Below, one piece after another: positions 9,128 through 22,896 of a stretch of DNA of 64,000 bases. The stretch lies in contig CM067559.1 in assembly GCA_034509755.1 (NCBI GenBank), positions 17,652,501 to 17,716,500 of the forward strand. Reading direction: 5' to 3'. The translations under genes and the position numbers were made by a program. The number at the start of each line of letters is the position of its first letter. Positions within the stretch are counted from its first letter, which is position 1. The notes below the pieces were generated by a model that saw only the letters and a list, made by a program, of their open reading frames with translations, was not told where the DNA came from and did no database searches. Source of the DNA: Anisodus tanguticus. Taxonomy: Eukaryota > Streptophyta > Magnoliopsida > Solanales > Solanaceae.

Positions 9128-12100
9128 ATGGAATTAAATATCAAGGCATCATTTGCATTTCTATTGCTATTTTTAGCAAGACTTAGTGACGCTCGACACC
9201 AAAAAGCTTCAAATGTACCGTCTTTGATATTACCAAATATGGCGCATCAAGTAATGGAGATATCAGTAAGGTATGTAAATCATGCATTTTCCTTGGTAAC
9301 TCTCGCTAACGATTTTCACGTGCATTATAGGAGAACCAAAATTTAGAGTTAAGGGGTTCAGAACGGATAATAACAATGACATCTTACTATATTAAGAAAT
9401 AATTTAATTTTAAATTTTTTTATTTATCCTTAATGACATATTTTTCTAACCACAGAAATCTTATGGTACGTTTAAGACATAAGCTTCAAAATTCTTTTTT
9501 TTTTCTTTCTTAAATTTCATGTTCAATCGAACATCCTCCGCATAAATTGAAATGGGTTGAGGAAGAAAGTCGAGACGTTCAAAAAGAGAGTTATGACATT
9601 TCTAGGAGTAAAATACGGCCCTATTGATTTATCTTTATGCTTAGCACAAAACAATCTTGTTTTGAGTGAAAAGGAGAGCAAAGTGACTCGCCGAGGAAGT
9701 ATATACTTATATTCTTAAATTATTATGCATATATATAGTCGTTCAAGTTGAAAATAATGAGTTTTATGAAATAAGAAACAAGGAAGGAATTTACTCTAGA
9801 ATTCAAGCTTTTAGCAGTACTGTTCACATAAGATTTATCATACTAATACCAGTACGTTAGCTATCCACCAGACCTGTACTATAGCTCAAGAAACGCCATA
9901 ACGCCTATCCACGGCTGCGGCTGGACGAGCAGGTGTACGGTCATCTTTAAGGATAGCCTACCCAAGTATTATTATTACTAACGGTGATGATATGAACTCG
10001 CTTAGAACTTGAATCTAAAACATTACTTATTCAATTCATATTCTCAGAGCATTCTTAGACTTTTTCTCTTATTTTGTTGAAACAAAATGTATAGGCATTG
10101 TTGGATGCTTTTAAAGAGGCATGTGCATCAACAAGCCCAAGTACAATAGTGATACCAAAAGGCACATTTGAAATGGCTCAAGTAAAACTACAAGGTCCAT
10201 GCAAGGCACCTCTTGAGCTTCAAGTCCAAGCCACATTGAAAGCTAATGCAGATCCTAAACAACTCAAATACGATATTGAATGGTTAACTGTTAATTATAT
10301 TGATCGTTTCACACTCTCTGGTGGTGGTATTTTTGATGGCCAAGGTAAAGCAGCCTGGTCTCAAAATAATTGCAAGGATTCCAAAAGTTGTGGCAATCTT
10401 CCCAACGTAAGTTACATTTGCATTCCTTTATTTGTTTTCATGGTTTTTTTTTTAACCCTCATTTATATATATATATATATATATTGATGATGCAGTAATA
10501 CCAATTTCACATTATCATTGCAATTAACCTGTCGTACAAGATTATTTGTTTCATTTTTCAGGTTACTAATTCCATCTATTACGGTATTTTTTATTATATT
10601 TTAATTGACCGATACTATAATAAACTTTTACAATGTCGGTATATAAAAGTCACTTCAAGGATTTAAGTTATACATATTAAAATAGTAAGGATGTTTTTTC
10701 ACTATCAATATAGTTTGAGTTGTGATAGCAGGTTCGTTATCCTTGTTGTTATGTTACAAGTAAATGCTTGTATAGAATTTCACATGTAATTACTCTATCC
10801 ATTCCAATTTATTTATCACACTTTCTCATACTTCCTTATTTAGAAATAATTTAACTTTATTTTACACTTAATCGATGTTTTGTATATAATTTGTTAAGTT
10901 TCAAAAGTCTTTTTTCCCCTTAAACTGTGTGCCCGTCAAACATGATTGGAACGGAAGGAGCATCTTATAAGTGACCTGTATTTATTTTGTAGAACGTAAG
11001 TGCATATACAACTCAAACTTATGTATAAATATTGTGCTCATTGACATATATCTTAACTTTGGGACAGAATTTGAGCTTCAACTTCCTTACAAATTCTACA
11101 ATCCAAGACATAACTTCACAAGACAGCAAACTATTCCATGTTAACGTGAACGGTTGTAGGAACTTGACATTCATCCGAGTTAACATCACTGCTCCGCCAG
11201 AAAGCATCAACACCGATGGCATCCACGTGGCGCGATCGAGCAATGTGAACATCACAGATTGTGTCATTGGCACAGGAGATGACTGCATTTCTATAGGTGA
11301 TGAATTGGAGCGACTTCATATCACTAGGGTTACTTGTGGACCTGGCCATGGTATTAGTGTTGGAAGCCTTGGAAAGACTCTGGTGAAAAGCTTTGTGGTG
11401 GGAGTTTATGTGAAGAATTGCACATTTATTAATACCGATAATGGTGTTAGGGTGAAGACATGGCCGACTTCTCATCAAGGTGTTGTCACTGATTTGCACT
11501 ATGAAGATATCATCGTGCAAAATGTTACCAACCCTATTGTCATTGATCAAGTCTATTGCCCATACAATCAATGCAACAAAGATGTAAGTACTCATATAGT
11601 CATATTCACTTATTATTATGCATGCAAGTAACTTACACTTATCTTTTAAATGACATGATAGTGTAAAACTTCATTTACACGGTTAGTCGGGGAAGAGCCG
11701 CAACCCACAAAGAGTGGTCATTAAACCCCCTTCGCCGAAAAATTATATTCCCTCAGTTCCATGTTGCTTGACACTATTTCCTTATCAGTCGATCAGTTGA
11801 AGAAAGAATGGAACATTCTTATATTTTCTTAATTAAATGTTTTTATAATCATACAAATGTTATGACATGTTTAATTAATACCACCAATGTCAAAAGTTCT
11901 ACCGTCACACAAAATGTTATGACATATTTAAACCATTTCAAAAGTCTTTTTTATTAAACTTTATGTCAAGACAAACTATGATAACTCAAAATGAAACGGA
12001 GGAAGTACTATGCATATAGGTCAAATATTAGTACTTTGAAAATAAGTTCTAGGTTAATTATTTTTGTACCTTTGCGAGTTGCCATCACAAGTGAAGATAA

Positions 12101-12323
12101 GCAAAGTGAGTATAAAGAACGTAAGGGGTACATCAAGAACACAAGATGCAAGGTCTTGCTATTGTGCAAGAAAGGAGTACCATGTGAAGGAGTGGAAATT
12201 GGAGACATAGACATTGCCTACAATGGAAAGGAAGGACCAGCTAAGTCGAGGTGTGAGAATGTCAAGCCAACCTTCGTAGGGAAGCAAAATCCACTGTTTG
12301 TCTTTGGAGCTCGGTCCGCTTGA
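9128..12323 (+). CDS. Exopolygalacturonase (GH28), tandem copy 2, frameshift in exon 1
   Basis: Exons are 9128-9270, 10095-10406, 11068-11583 and 12079-12323. Exon 1 is +2 just after the signal peptide, so the remainder of that exon is read in a wrong frame. Exons 2 (312 bases) and 3 (516 bases) are fully open, with NTDGIHVA, GTGDDCISIG, GPGHGISVGS and RVKTW present. Exon 2 has KY where most copies have SA, caused by aaatac replacing agcgct. In exon 3 two compensating indels change GEKP to VKSF. The exon 4 acceptor reads CGAG, which still supplies AG; exon 4 has a +2 indel near 12150 and an altered C-terminus. The two best exons of the array for length are here and in copy 8. Confidence 0.87.
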
Positions 12324-14001
12324 GCTTTACTAATTTATTGTAGTTCCTAAGTCTTGTGCTTATTTTAGTAACTTTTTTTTTTTGAAGATGTGAGAATCTA
12401 CCAGTTTACATTGGTCCTGCTCAATCTATTTGAGCTTTATAGCTTCTATGTTTTTTTTCTTCTTTAGAATTCTACAGTTTTTTTTTTTTTTTTGGATATC
12501 CTCATTGAAAGAGGAAATGTGCACGTAAGATGTGCACAATATTCAAAGTGTAAAAATACACATGAATAAGTAATAGGAAATCCTCATGGCCAGAGATTTT
12601 TGAACACGATATTTGGATTGGGATCTACTAGCTTCCATAGGCCTCTTAAATTTATTTATAAATTTTATTTAGATATACCAGCTATATTATGTTTTAACTG
12701 AATACTTAAACATATTATAAATATATTATTCCTATTAAATGGAAAGACACTTTTGATTTAAATTTTGAATAAGTTTTTACATGTGTTTTTAAATGCTTAT
12801 TAGGTAAATAAGTTAAATCACTTTCAAGTTTTTATTTACTTATTTGAGTCAAGTAATTTATGGCATGCACGTTTGCGACATGTCAACTACAAAATCATGA
12901 AAAAATGATCAACTTCAAAGTATTGTCTAACTTTCAAGCTTCGTTTACTTACTTGAATCAAATAGTTTATGACAGCACGTTTGCGACATATCAATTACAA
13001 AATTATGCAAAAAATACTTGAAAGTATTGCCTAAATTTGAAAATAGTATTTCAAAATGTTAAGTATGTGTTGAATCAAAGTATGTTAAACATCCTTATAA
13101 GTCAGCTTGAAAGGAATTTCAATTGTTTAGACTGATATTGTGTGATATAAAATCAATACTATCTCGTCGTGGAAATTAGTATTTTATAACATTTATTGAT
13201 GATAACACTTTGAACATTGTTATATTTACTTACTTAGTACTTCCTTGTGTCAATCTATATGAGGGGGTTTGGCGTACCAGGGTCAAAACAATTAATCTTT
13301 GACTCAATTTTAAACATAGATTCTTCAAATATTTTATAATAAAATTTACATATTTGAAAACTACATAATATAACATATGCATAATTAATAATTCATAATA
13401 TATGAAAAGAGTTGAAAAAAATTATAGTCAAAGAAAAAGCTATTTGACTCCTCAAACAATAACACATTCATATAAATTGAGATAAAGGGAGTAGTGAAGA
13501 CGAAGTAATTGATATATGCGAGCAATACAAAATTAAGTTGAAACACAATTTAACCAGAAGATCAAGATTATAAGAAGTGATTCTGGGAACGGATACGATA
13601 AATTGAATCAAATCTACCTAGATGAGATAGGGGAGGGCTATTTTTACTGATAATAATGGGGTCTCATCTGAAAGAAATAAACCCCTTGATTATTTTCATT
13701 AATTGAATAGGTATATATACAAGATACAAAATAGGAGAATCCTATTCCTATTCTATTCCTAAAATCTTATTCTACCATAATTCTAACTCTACAATTATGG
13801 TGGTGTATATTCCTAATTAAGGTAACAAATACATTACAATATACTACACATATATTTTCCTAATATACAATATTCTTGTCTATTTACTATGTACAAACCG
13901 AGAGCCTAATTATAGGCTGAATTCGAGACTGCACAATTATGGGCAGAATCCGAGACCTTTCCATAAGGCAATATACACATGTATATTGTGTGTATATTGC
14001 C

Positions 14002-15186
14002 TTATTTAACACCATATGAGGTATCAACTTGGTGAGTCATATAGTTAGAAAGTAACTCCATGCACATAATGAATATATAAGGGGACATGGGACCACCCTC
14101 TCTTATTCCTCTGGTAGGAGAACCATTAACAAGGATAACAATTTTGCTTTGGTAGTAATGCAATTCATAATTAAGGTTGTTATAATAGGGGAAATTTAAA
14201 AGAAATGAAGGGTTCTTTTGATGAAGGACCACTCAATTCTGTCAAAAGCTTTTTCAAGGTTCGATTTTAATAATACACTACCTTTAGAATCCTTACTATG
14301 GTTTAGATAGTGCATAACTTCTTGGACAATGATGGCATTATCATAAGTTATTCTTCCTTTGAGGAAGCTAGTTTGGAATGGATCAATCAAGGAAGTAAGA
14401 AAAGGTTTTAGTCAATTAACAATAATAACCTTTTTCTCTAAAGATATTGATAGAGTCCATAAGGTTGTTGTTATCCCAAAGCAATGCTTTGCACTAAATT
14501 AGGAAATTCGGGGTGAGTGCACCAAAACTTTCTAGCCTAAAGGGTCTATTAGGTTGTCTAGAATAACTATTAGAAAGCTTAATAAGGAGAGGGTTGTGAT
14601 CAGAATGGGATTTAGGGAGGTGAGTAATAGAGGCATTGGGGTAGAGTTGGAGCCAATTATCATTGGAAAAACACCTATCTAATCTTTTAAAAATTAAACC
14701 CTTACTCAGGTGTCTATGATTAGACCAAGTGTATTTAGGGCCTTTAAACCCTAGATCAATGGGATTACAAGTATTTATACAATACCAAAACCTAGAGCTT
14801 CTATTTCTATGGATATTATTTCCCCCCCCCCCCCCCTCCCCAAAATTTATCACTTTGGGTCAACATTTCATTAAACTCTCCCGCCGTGACTCTTTGTGAT
14901 AGAGTAAATATCTTCTAGACTAGACCACAAAATATTTCTAAGTTGAGCATTAGGGCTAGCATAGATAGTAGAAAAACATCAAGTATGGTGATTAGGAAGT
15001 ACCTTGATCATGGCATGAATTTTCTGGTCAGATTTCCTAAGACAAGTAACAGTATGCTAGTTTTAAAGCCACATCAGCACACTGCTTGCCCATGAGATCT
15101 ACCCCGAGCCGACACTTCAATGTAGTCATCAAAACAAAACTCATTCTTAAGATCTAGATGGCAACTCATCCTAGTTTCTAAAATCA
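14002..15186 (-). mobile_element. LINE ORF2 fragment, unit 2
   Basis: The reverse-transcriptase part is open for 76 codons down to a stop at 14002, with the GSPTRGIREGGPMSPYIF stretch intact. A second open block holds FQTSFLKGR and LEKAFDRIEW at 14196-14390. The endonuclease block is 14494-14853, and the poly-C run is 15 bases (14822-14836). Confidence 0.83.
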
Positions 15187-16733
15187 ATTTTTTTTTGTGG
15201 GTGGGTGGGTGGGCGGTTGCGGGGTGGATGGGGGTGTATAGGATGGTCGGGTGGTTGAGCGGTGGTGAGGTAGTTGGTTGAATGTTACTTGGCGACTTGT
15301 TTGTTCTACTTTTCTTAGGAAAGTCAGTTTCCTCCTTTTTGAAAAACTTGTTATCCTAAATAAAATATTTTTCAAATTTTTTGACCAAACGAACATGAGA
15401 AAATTAAAAATGTTTTCCTCCATACCAACACACCCTTAAAGGAAAAAGTGCTTTCCTAATTAAAGGGAAAAGTGCTTTCCTAATTAAAGGGAAAACATAG
15501 ACAAATCTAGTCATTTTTAATGGTTTTATTTATCCAAACGTACGTACTATCTTTGACTCAGTTCCATGTATATATACGCAGTTGAATTTTAAAAAATACG
15601 TAAAAAAAATATAACAATATATGACAAATCGCACCAACACGAACCTAATTACTCTAAAAAATTAAAATTAAAAAGAAAATTATAATGACTTCTTAATCCT
15701 TGTTGCATACCAATTTACAAAGCAAGTATGTTTACAAAGGCAAGGGTTAGAACACTAGCCACCTTGCCCTTCATCTTCACGTTTTTCCAACAATGGCATA
15801 CTGCTATTGTACGTCGTGGTCACCGGTTTTGCTTGTCCAATTCGGGCAAGAGCATTAATGAATCTTTCCCTTTCTCGCAATAGGTTGACCATGCCACTAC
15901 CACCCCACCGCAGAGGTGAGGTTGTCCCTCTCAGTGCTTTATCTGTGCGGTTTTTTTATTTCTCTTGTCTCATTTGATATTGAATACTTTATGGTGACTG
16001 GTCGAGAACTTTTGGGAGGGAATTCCCCCCCTCCCCCATTCCGTCCTCCCACACCGATATGAGCTGTGATTCCTAGGGTTTTGTTGTTCTATAAATAGAG
16101 ACTATGTCTTGCGAAGTAGGCTTGCATATTTTCATAAAATAAGGAGCGGTGCAAATATTAAAGACCAGTGCGTGTGAAGGATAATCCGTGTAAAGAATGA
16201 AATTACACTGATTATGTTGTTGTTGTACAGTCGAGATATTAGCATGAATGTGTACTTGAACTATTAAATTATCACTATTCCAAGGGTACGAGGCTATATA
16301 ACTTGAAGAAAATTAACAACTACTAGTAGATAATTTGCTGGCTACTAGTAAATATTCCCTAAGTTGCAAAAATAAACTACTAGAATCTCTGTCTATTACA
16401 ATCTTCTTCCCTTTTTAATTTTTTTCCAAAATGGCTGATGAGTTATGAAATTCAAAGCAATGGCTAGGATAAACATTTTAGAACTGCAAGAGCTTCTAAT
16501 TAACTTGCTTTAGCTAAATGGTACTGTTGGAATTTTCAACACAACCTAATTATTTGTATTTGCATCTTACTCCGATAGAGAAGCTGCTCCATAGAAGATT
16601 AACTAATGTTTACTATCTATTGGTTTTTGCATAAGAACAAGTCATTAGGCTGAAAAATCAAAGGTAAAATGAACCACCAAAATCCCGAATGAGCCTGTAG
16701 AAATTTAATGGTCTTAATTCATCATAATGACAC

Positions 16734-16741
16734 TATAAAAG
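16734..16741 (+). promoter_or_regulatory. TATA box of polygalacturonase copy 3
   Basis: TATAAAAG lies 112 bases before the start codon at 16853. Confidence 0.7.
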
Positions 16742-16852
16742 GGCTTCAACCTTCACTTACCATTTCAAAACGAAAATAAAAACAAACACAATAACCCAAT
16801 AAAATAAAACACATAAGAAGAATATAAAAAGGGGAAAAATTAAAAGAAGAAA

Positions 16853-19800
16853 ATGGAATTAAATATCAAGGCATCATTTGCATTTCTATTGCTATTTTTA
16901 GCAAGACTTAGTGACGCTCAGACACCAGCAGCTCAGCCAGCCGTCTTTGATATTACCAAATATGGCGCATCAAGTAATGGAGATATCAGTAAGGTATGTA
17001 AATCATGCATTTTCCTTGGTAACTCTCGCTAACGATTTTCACGTGCATTATAGGAGAACCAAAATTTAGAGTTAAGGGGTTGAACGGATAATAACAATGA
17101 CATCTTACTATATTAAGAAATAATTTAATTTTAAATTTTTTTATTTATCCTTAATGACATATTTTTCTAACCACAGAAATCTTATGGTACGTTTAAGACA
17201 TAAGCTTCAAAATTCTTTTTTTTTCTTTCTTAAATTTCATGTTCAATCGAACATCCTCCGCATAAATTGAAATGGGTTGAGGAAGAAAGTCGAGACGTTC
17301 AAAAAGAGAGTTATGACATTTCTAGGAGTAAAATACGGCCCTATTGATTTATCTTTATGCTTAGCACAAAACAATCTTGTTTTGAGTGAAAAGGAGAGCA
17401 GTGACTCGCCGAGGAAGTATATACTTATATTCTTAAATTATTATGCATATATATAGTCGTTCAAGTTGAAAATAATGAGTTTTATGAAATAAGAAACAAG
17501 GAAGGAATTTACTCTAGAATTCAAGCTTTTAGCAGTACTGTTCACATAAGATTTATCATACTAATACCAGTACGTTAGCTATCCACCAGACCTGTACTAT
17601 AGCTCAAGAAACGCCATAACGCCTATCCACGGTACATTGGGTGGACGAGCAGGTGTACGGTCATCTTTAAGGATAGCCTACCCAAGTATTATTATTACTA
17701 ACAGTGATATGAACTGCTTAGAACTTGAATCTAAAACATTACTTATTCAATTCATATTCTCAGAGCATTCTTAGACTTTTTCTCTTATTTTGTTGAAACA
17801 AAATGTATAGGCACTGTTGGATGCTTTTAAAGAGGCATGTGCATCAACAAGCCCAAGTACAATAGTGATACCAAAAGGCACATTTGAAATGGCTCAAGTA
17901 AAACTACAAGGTCCATGCAAGGCACCTCTTGAGCTTCAAGTCCAAGCCACATTGAAAGCTAATGCAGATCCTAAACAACTCAGCGCTGATATTGAATGGT
18001 TAACTGTTAATTATATTGATCGTTTCACACTCTCTGGTGGTGGTATTTTTGATGGCCAAGGTAAAGCAGCCTGGTCTCAAAATAATTGCAAGGATTCCAA
18101 AAGTTGTGGCAATCTTCCCAACGTAAGTTACATTTGCATTCCTTTATTTGTTTTCATGGTTTTTTTTTAACCCTCATTTATATATATATATATATATTGA
18201 TGATGCAGTAATACCAATTTCACATTATCATTGCAATTAACCTGTCGTACAAGATTATTTGTTTCATTTTTCAGGTTACTAATTCCATCTATTACGGTAT
18301 TTTTTATTATATTTTAATTGACCTGATACTATAATAAACTTTTACAATGTCGGTATATAAAAGTCACTTCAAGGATTTAAGTTATACATATTAAAATAGT
18401 AAGGATGTTTTTTCACTATCAATATAGTTTGAGTTGTGATAGCAGGTTCGTTATCCTTGTTGTTATGTTACAAGTAAATGCTTGTATAGAATTTCACATG
18501 TAATTACTCTATCCATTCCAATTTATTTATCACACTTTCTCATACTTCCTTATTTAGAAATAATTTAACTTTATTTTACACTTAATCAGATGTTTTGTAT
18601 ATAATTTGTTAAGTTTCAAAAGTCTTTTTTCCCCTTAAACTGTGTGCCCGTCAAACATGATTGGAACGGAAGGAGCATCTTATAAGTGACCTGTATTTAT
18701 TTTGTAGAACGTAAGTGCATATACAACTCAAACTTATGTATAAATATTGTGCTCATTGACATATATCTTAACTTTGGGACAGAATTTGAGCTTCAACTTC
18801 CTTACAAATTCTACAATCCAAGACATAACTTCACAAGACAGCAAACTATTCCATGTTAACGTGAACGGTTGTAGGAACTTGACATTCATCCGAGTTAACA
18901 TCACTGCTCCGCCAGAAAGCATCAACACCGATGGCATCCACGTGGCGCGATCGAGCAATGTGAACATCACAGATTGTGTCATTGGCACAGGAGATGACTG
19001 CATTTCTATAGGTGATGAATTGGAGCGACTTCATATCACTAGGGTTACTTGTGGACCTGGCCATGGTATTAGTGTTGGAAGCCTTGGAAAGACTCTGGTG
19101 AAAAGCTTTGTGGTGGGAGTTTATGTGAAGAATTGCACATTTATTAATACGATAATGGTGTTAGGGTGAAGACATGGCGACTTCTCATCAAGGTGTTGTC
19201 AACGATTTGCACTATGAAGATATCATCGTGCAAAATGTTACCAACCCTATTGTCATTGATCAAGTCTATTGCCCATACAATCAATGCAACAAAGATGTAA
19301 GTACTCATATAGTCATATTCACTTATTATTATGCATGCAGTAACTTACACTTATCTTTTAAATGACATGATAGTGTAAAACTTCATTTACACGGTTAGTC
19401 AGGGGAAGAGCTGCAACCCACAAAGAGTGGTCAGTTAAACCCCCTTCGCCGAAAAATTATATTCCCTCAGTTCCATGTTGCTTGACACTATTTCCTTATC
19501 AGTCGATCAGTTGCAGAAAGAATGGAACATTCTTATATTTTCTTAATTAAATGTTTTTATAATCATACAAATGTTATGACATGTTTAATTAATACCACCA
19601 ATGTCAAAAGTTCTACCGTCACACAAAATGTTATGACATATTTAAACCATTTCAAAAGTCTTTTTTATTAAACTTTATGTCAAGACAAACTATGATAACT
19701 CAAAATGAAACGGAGGAAGTACTATGCATATAGGTCAAATATTAGTACTTTGAAAATAATTCTAGGTTAATTATTTTTGTACCTTTGCAGTTGCCATCAC

Positions 19801-20033
19801 AAGTGAAGATAAGCAAAGTGAGTATAAAGAACGTAAGGGGTACATCAAGAACACAAGATGCAGTGCTGCTATTGTGCAGTAAAGGAGTACCATGTGAAGG
19901 AGTGGAAATTGGAGACATAGACATTGCCTACAATGGAAAGGAAGGACCAGCTAAGTCGAGGTGTGAGAATGTCAAGCCAACCTTCGTAGGGAAGCAAAAT
20001 CCACTGTTTGTCTTTGGAGCTCGATGTGCTTGA
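16853..20033 (+). CDS. Exopolygalacturonase (GH28), tandem copy 3, best-preserved exon set
   Basis: Exons 16853-16993, 17811-18122, 18783-19296 and 19791-20033 all have GT-AG borders in phase 0. The enzyme would remove galacturonic acid from pectin in the cell wall; the resemblance is to pollen exopolygalacturonases acting during pollen-tube growth. In the undamaged 403-residue reading, residues 1-22 are a signal peptide ending SDA. Mature GH28 motifs are NTDGIHVA (Asp201), GTGDDCISIG (Asp222, Asp223), GPGHGISVGS (His245) and RVKTW (Arg279, Lys281). Exons 1, 2 and 4 are open here; exon 4 ends GARCA. Exon 3 is two bases short: one is lost at AATACGATAATGG (near 19150) and one at GGCGACTTC (near 19178), so the frame stops after the His motif. 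It also has the VKSF variant. Exo rather than endo action is inferred from family resemblance. Confidence 0.9.
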
Positions 20034-21712
20034 GCTTTACTAATTTATTGTAGTTCCTAAGTCTTGTGCTTATTTTAGTAACTTTTTTTTTTTGAAGATG
20101 TGAGAATCTACCAGTTTACATTGGTCCTGCTCAATCTATTTGAGCTTTATAGCTTCTATGTTTTTTTTCTTCTTTAGAATTCTACAGTTTTTTTTTTTTT
20201 TTTTGGATATCCTCATTGAAAGAGGAAATGTGCACGTAAGATGTGCACAATATTCAAAGTGTAAAAATACACATGAATAAGTAATAGGAAATCCTCATGG
20301 CCAGAGATTTTTGAACACGATATTTGGATTGGGATCTACTAGCTTCCATAGGCCTCTTAAATTTATTTATAAATTTTATTTAGATATACCAGCTATATTA
20401 TGTTTTAACTGAATACTTAAACATATTATAAATATATTATTCCTATTAAATGGAAAGACACTTTTGATTTAAATTTTGAATAAGTTTTTACATGTGTTTT
20501 TAAATGCTTATTAGGTAAATAAGTTAAATCACTTTCAAGTTTTTATTTACTTATTTGAGTCAAGTAATTTATGGCATGCACGTTTGCGACATGTCAACTA
20601 CAAAATCATGAAAAAATGATCAACTTCAAAGTATTGTCTAACTTTCAAGCTTCGTTTACTTACTTGAATCAAATAGTTTATGACAGGCACGTTTGCGACA
20701 TATCAATTACAAAATTATGCAAAAAATACTTGAAAGTATTGCCTAAATTTGAAAATAGTATTTCAAAATGTTAAGTATGTGTTGAATCAAAGTATGTTAA
20801 ACATCCTTATAAGTCGGTTGAAAGGAATTTCAATTGTTTAGGACTGATATTGTGTGATATAAAATCAATACTATCTCGTCGTGGAAATTAGTATTTTATA
20901 ACATTTATTGATGATAACACTTGAACATTGTTATATTTACTTACTTAGTACTTCCTTGTGTCAATCTATATGAGGGGGTTTGGCGTACCGGGGTCAAAAC
21001 AATTAATCTTTGACTCAATTTTAAACATAGATTCTTCAAATATTTTATAATAAAATTTACATATTTGAAAACTACATAATATAACATATGCATAATTAAT
21101 AATTCATAATATATGAAAAGAGTTGAAAAAAATTATAGTCAAAGAAAAAGCTATTTGACTCCTCAAACAATAACACATTCATATAAATTGAGATAAAGGG
21201 AGTAGTGAAGACGAAGTAATTGATATATGCGAGCAATACAAAATTAAGTTGAAACACAATTTAACAAGAAGATCAAGATTATAAGAAGTGATTCTGGGAA
21301 CGGATACGATAAATTGAATCAAATCTACCTCGATGAGATAGGCGAGGGCTATTTTTACTGATAATAATGGGGTCTCATCTGAAAGAAATAAACCCCTTGA
21401 TTATTTTCATTAATTGAATAGGTATATATACAAGATACAAAATAGGAGAATCCTATTCCTATTCTATTCCTAAAATCTTATTCTACCATAATTCTAACTC
21501 TACAATTATGGTGGTGTATATTCCTAATTAAGGTAACAAATACATTACAATATACTACACATATATTTTCCTAATATACAATATTCTTGTCTATTTACTA
21601 TGTACAAACCGAGAGCCTAATTATAGGCTGAATTCGAGACTGCACAATTATGGGCAGAATCCGAGACCTTTCCATAAGGCAATATACACATGTATATTGT
21701 GTGTATATTGCC

Positions 21713-22896
21713 TTATTTAACACCATATGAGGTATCAACTTGGTGAGTCATATAGTTAGAAAGTAACTCCATGCACATAATGAATATATAAGGGGACATG
21801 GGACCACCCTCTCTTATTCCTCTGGTAGGAGAACCATTAACAAGGATAACAATTTTCTTTGGTAGTAATGCAATTCATAATTAAGGTTGTTATAATAGGG
21901 GAAATTTAAAAGAAATGAAGGGTTCTTTTGATGAAGGACCACTCAATTCTGTCAAAAGCTTTTTCAAGGTTCGATTTTAATAATACACTACCTTTAGAAT
22001 CCTTACTATGGTTTAGATAGTGCATAACTTCTTGGACAATGATGGCATTATCATAAGTTATTCTTCCTTTGAGGAAGCTAGTTTGGAATGGATCAATCAA
22101 GGAAGTAAGAAAAGGTTTTAGTCAATTAACAATAATAACCTTTTTCTCTAAAGATATTGATAGAGTCCATAAGGTTGTTGTTATCCCAGCAATGCTGCAC
22201 TAAATTAGGAAATTCAGGGTGAGTGCACCAAAAACTTTCTAGCCTAAAGGGTCTATTAGGTTGTCTAGAATAACTATTAGAAAGCTTAATAAGGAGAGGG
22301 TTGTGATCAGAATGGGATTTAGGGAGGTGAGTAATAGAGGCATTGGGGTAGAGTTGGAGCCAATTATCATTGGAAAAACACCTATCTAATCTTTTAAAAA
22401 TTAAACCCTTACTCAGGTGTCTATGATTAGACCAAGTGTATTTAGGGCCTTTAAACCCTAGATCAATGGGATTACAAGTATTTATACAATACCAAAACCT
22501 AGAGCTTCTATTTCTATGGATATTATTTCCCCCCCCCCCCCCCCCCACTCCCCAAAATTTATCACTTTGGGTCAACATTTCATTAAACTCTCCCGCCGCT
22601 GACTCTTTGTGATAGAGTAAATATCTTCTAGACTAGACCACAAAATATTTCTAAGTTGAGCATTAGGGCTAGCATAGATAGTAGAAAAAACATCAAGTAT
22701 GGTGATTAGGAAGTACCTTGATCATGGCATGAATTTTCTGGTCAGATTTCCTAAGACAAGTAACAGTATGCTAGTTTTAAAGCCACATCGACACACCTTT
22801 GCCCATGAGATCTACCCAGTGACACTTCAATGTAGTCATCAAAACAAAACTCATTCTTAAGATCTAGATGGCAACTCATCCTAGTTTCTAAAATCA
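21713..22896 (-). mobile_element. LINE ORF2 fragment, unit 3
   Basis: The endonuclease block is open from 22578 to 22126, and the poly-C run is 18 bases at 22529-22546. The N-terminal endonuclease part (LETRMSCHLDLKNEF then FDDYIEVS) is fused by chance to the G-rich repeat frame at 22751-23134, so that long frame is not a gene. Confidence 0.82.

Noticed and set aside
20571..20774. Plus-strand 67-codon frame downstream of the gene in units 3 and 7
   Set aside because: It arises from the imperfect tandem duplication in the 3' flank, is closed in other units by single-base changes, and has no protein-like composition.
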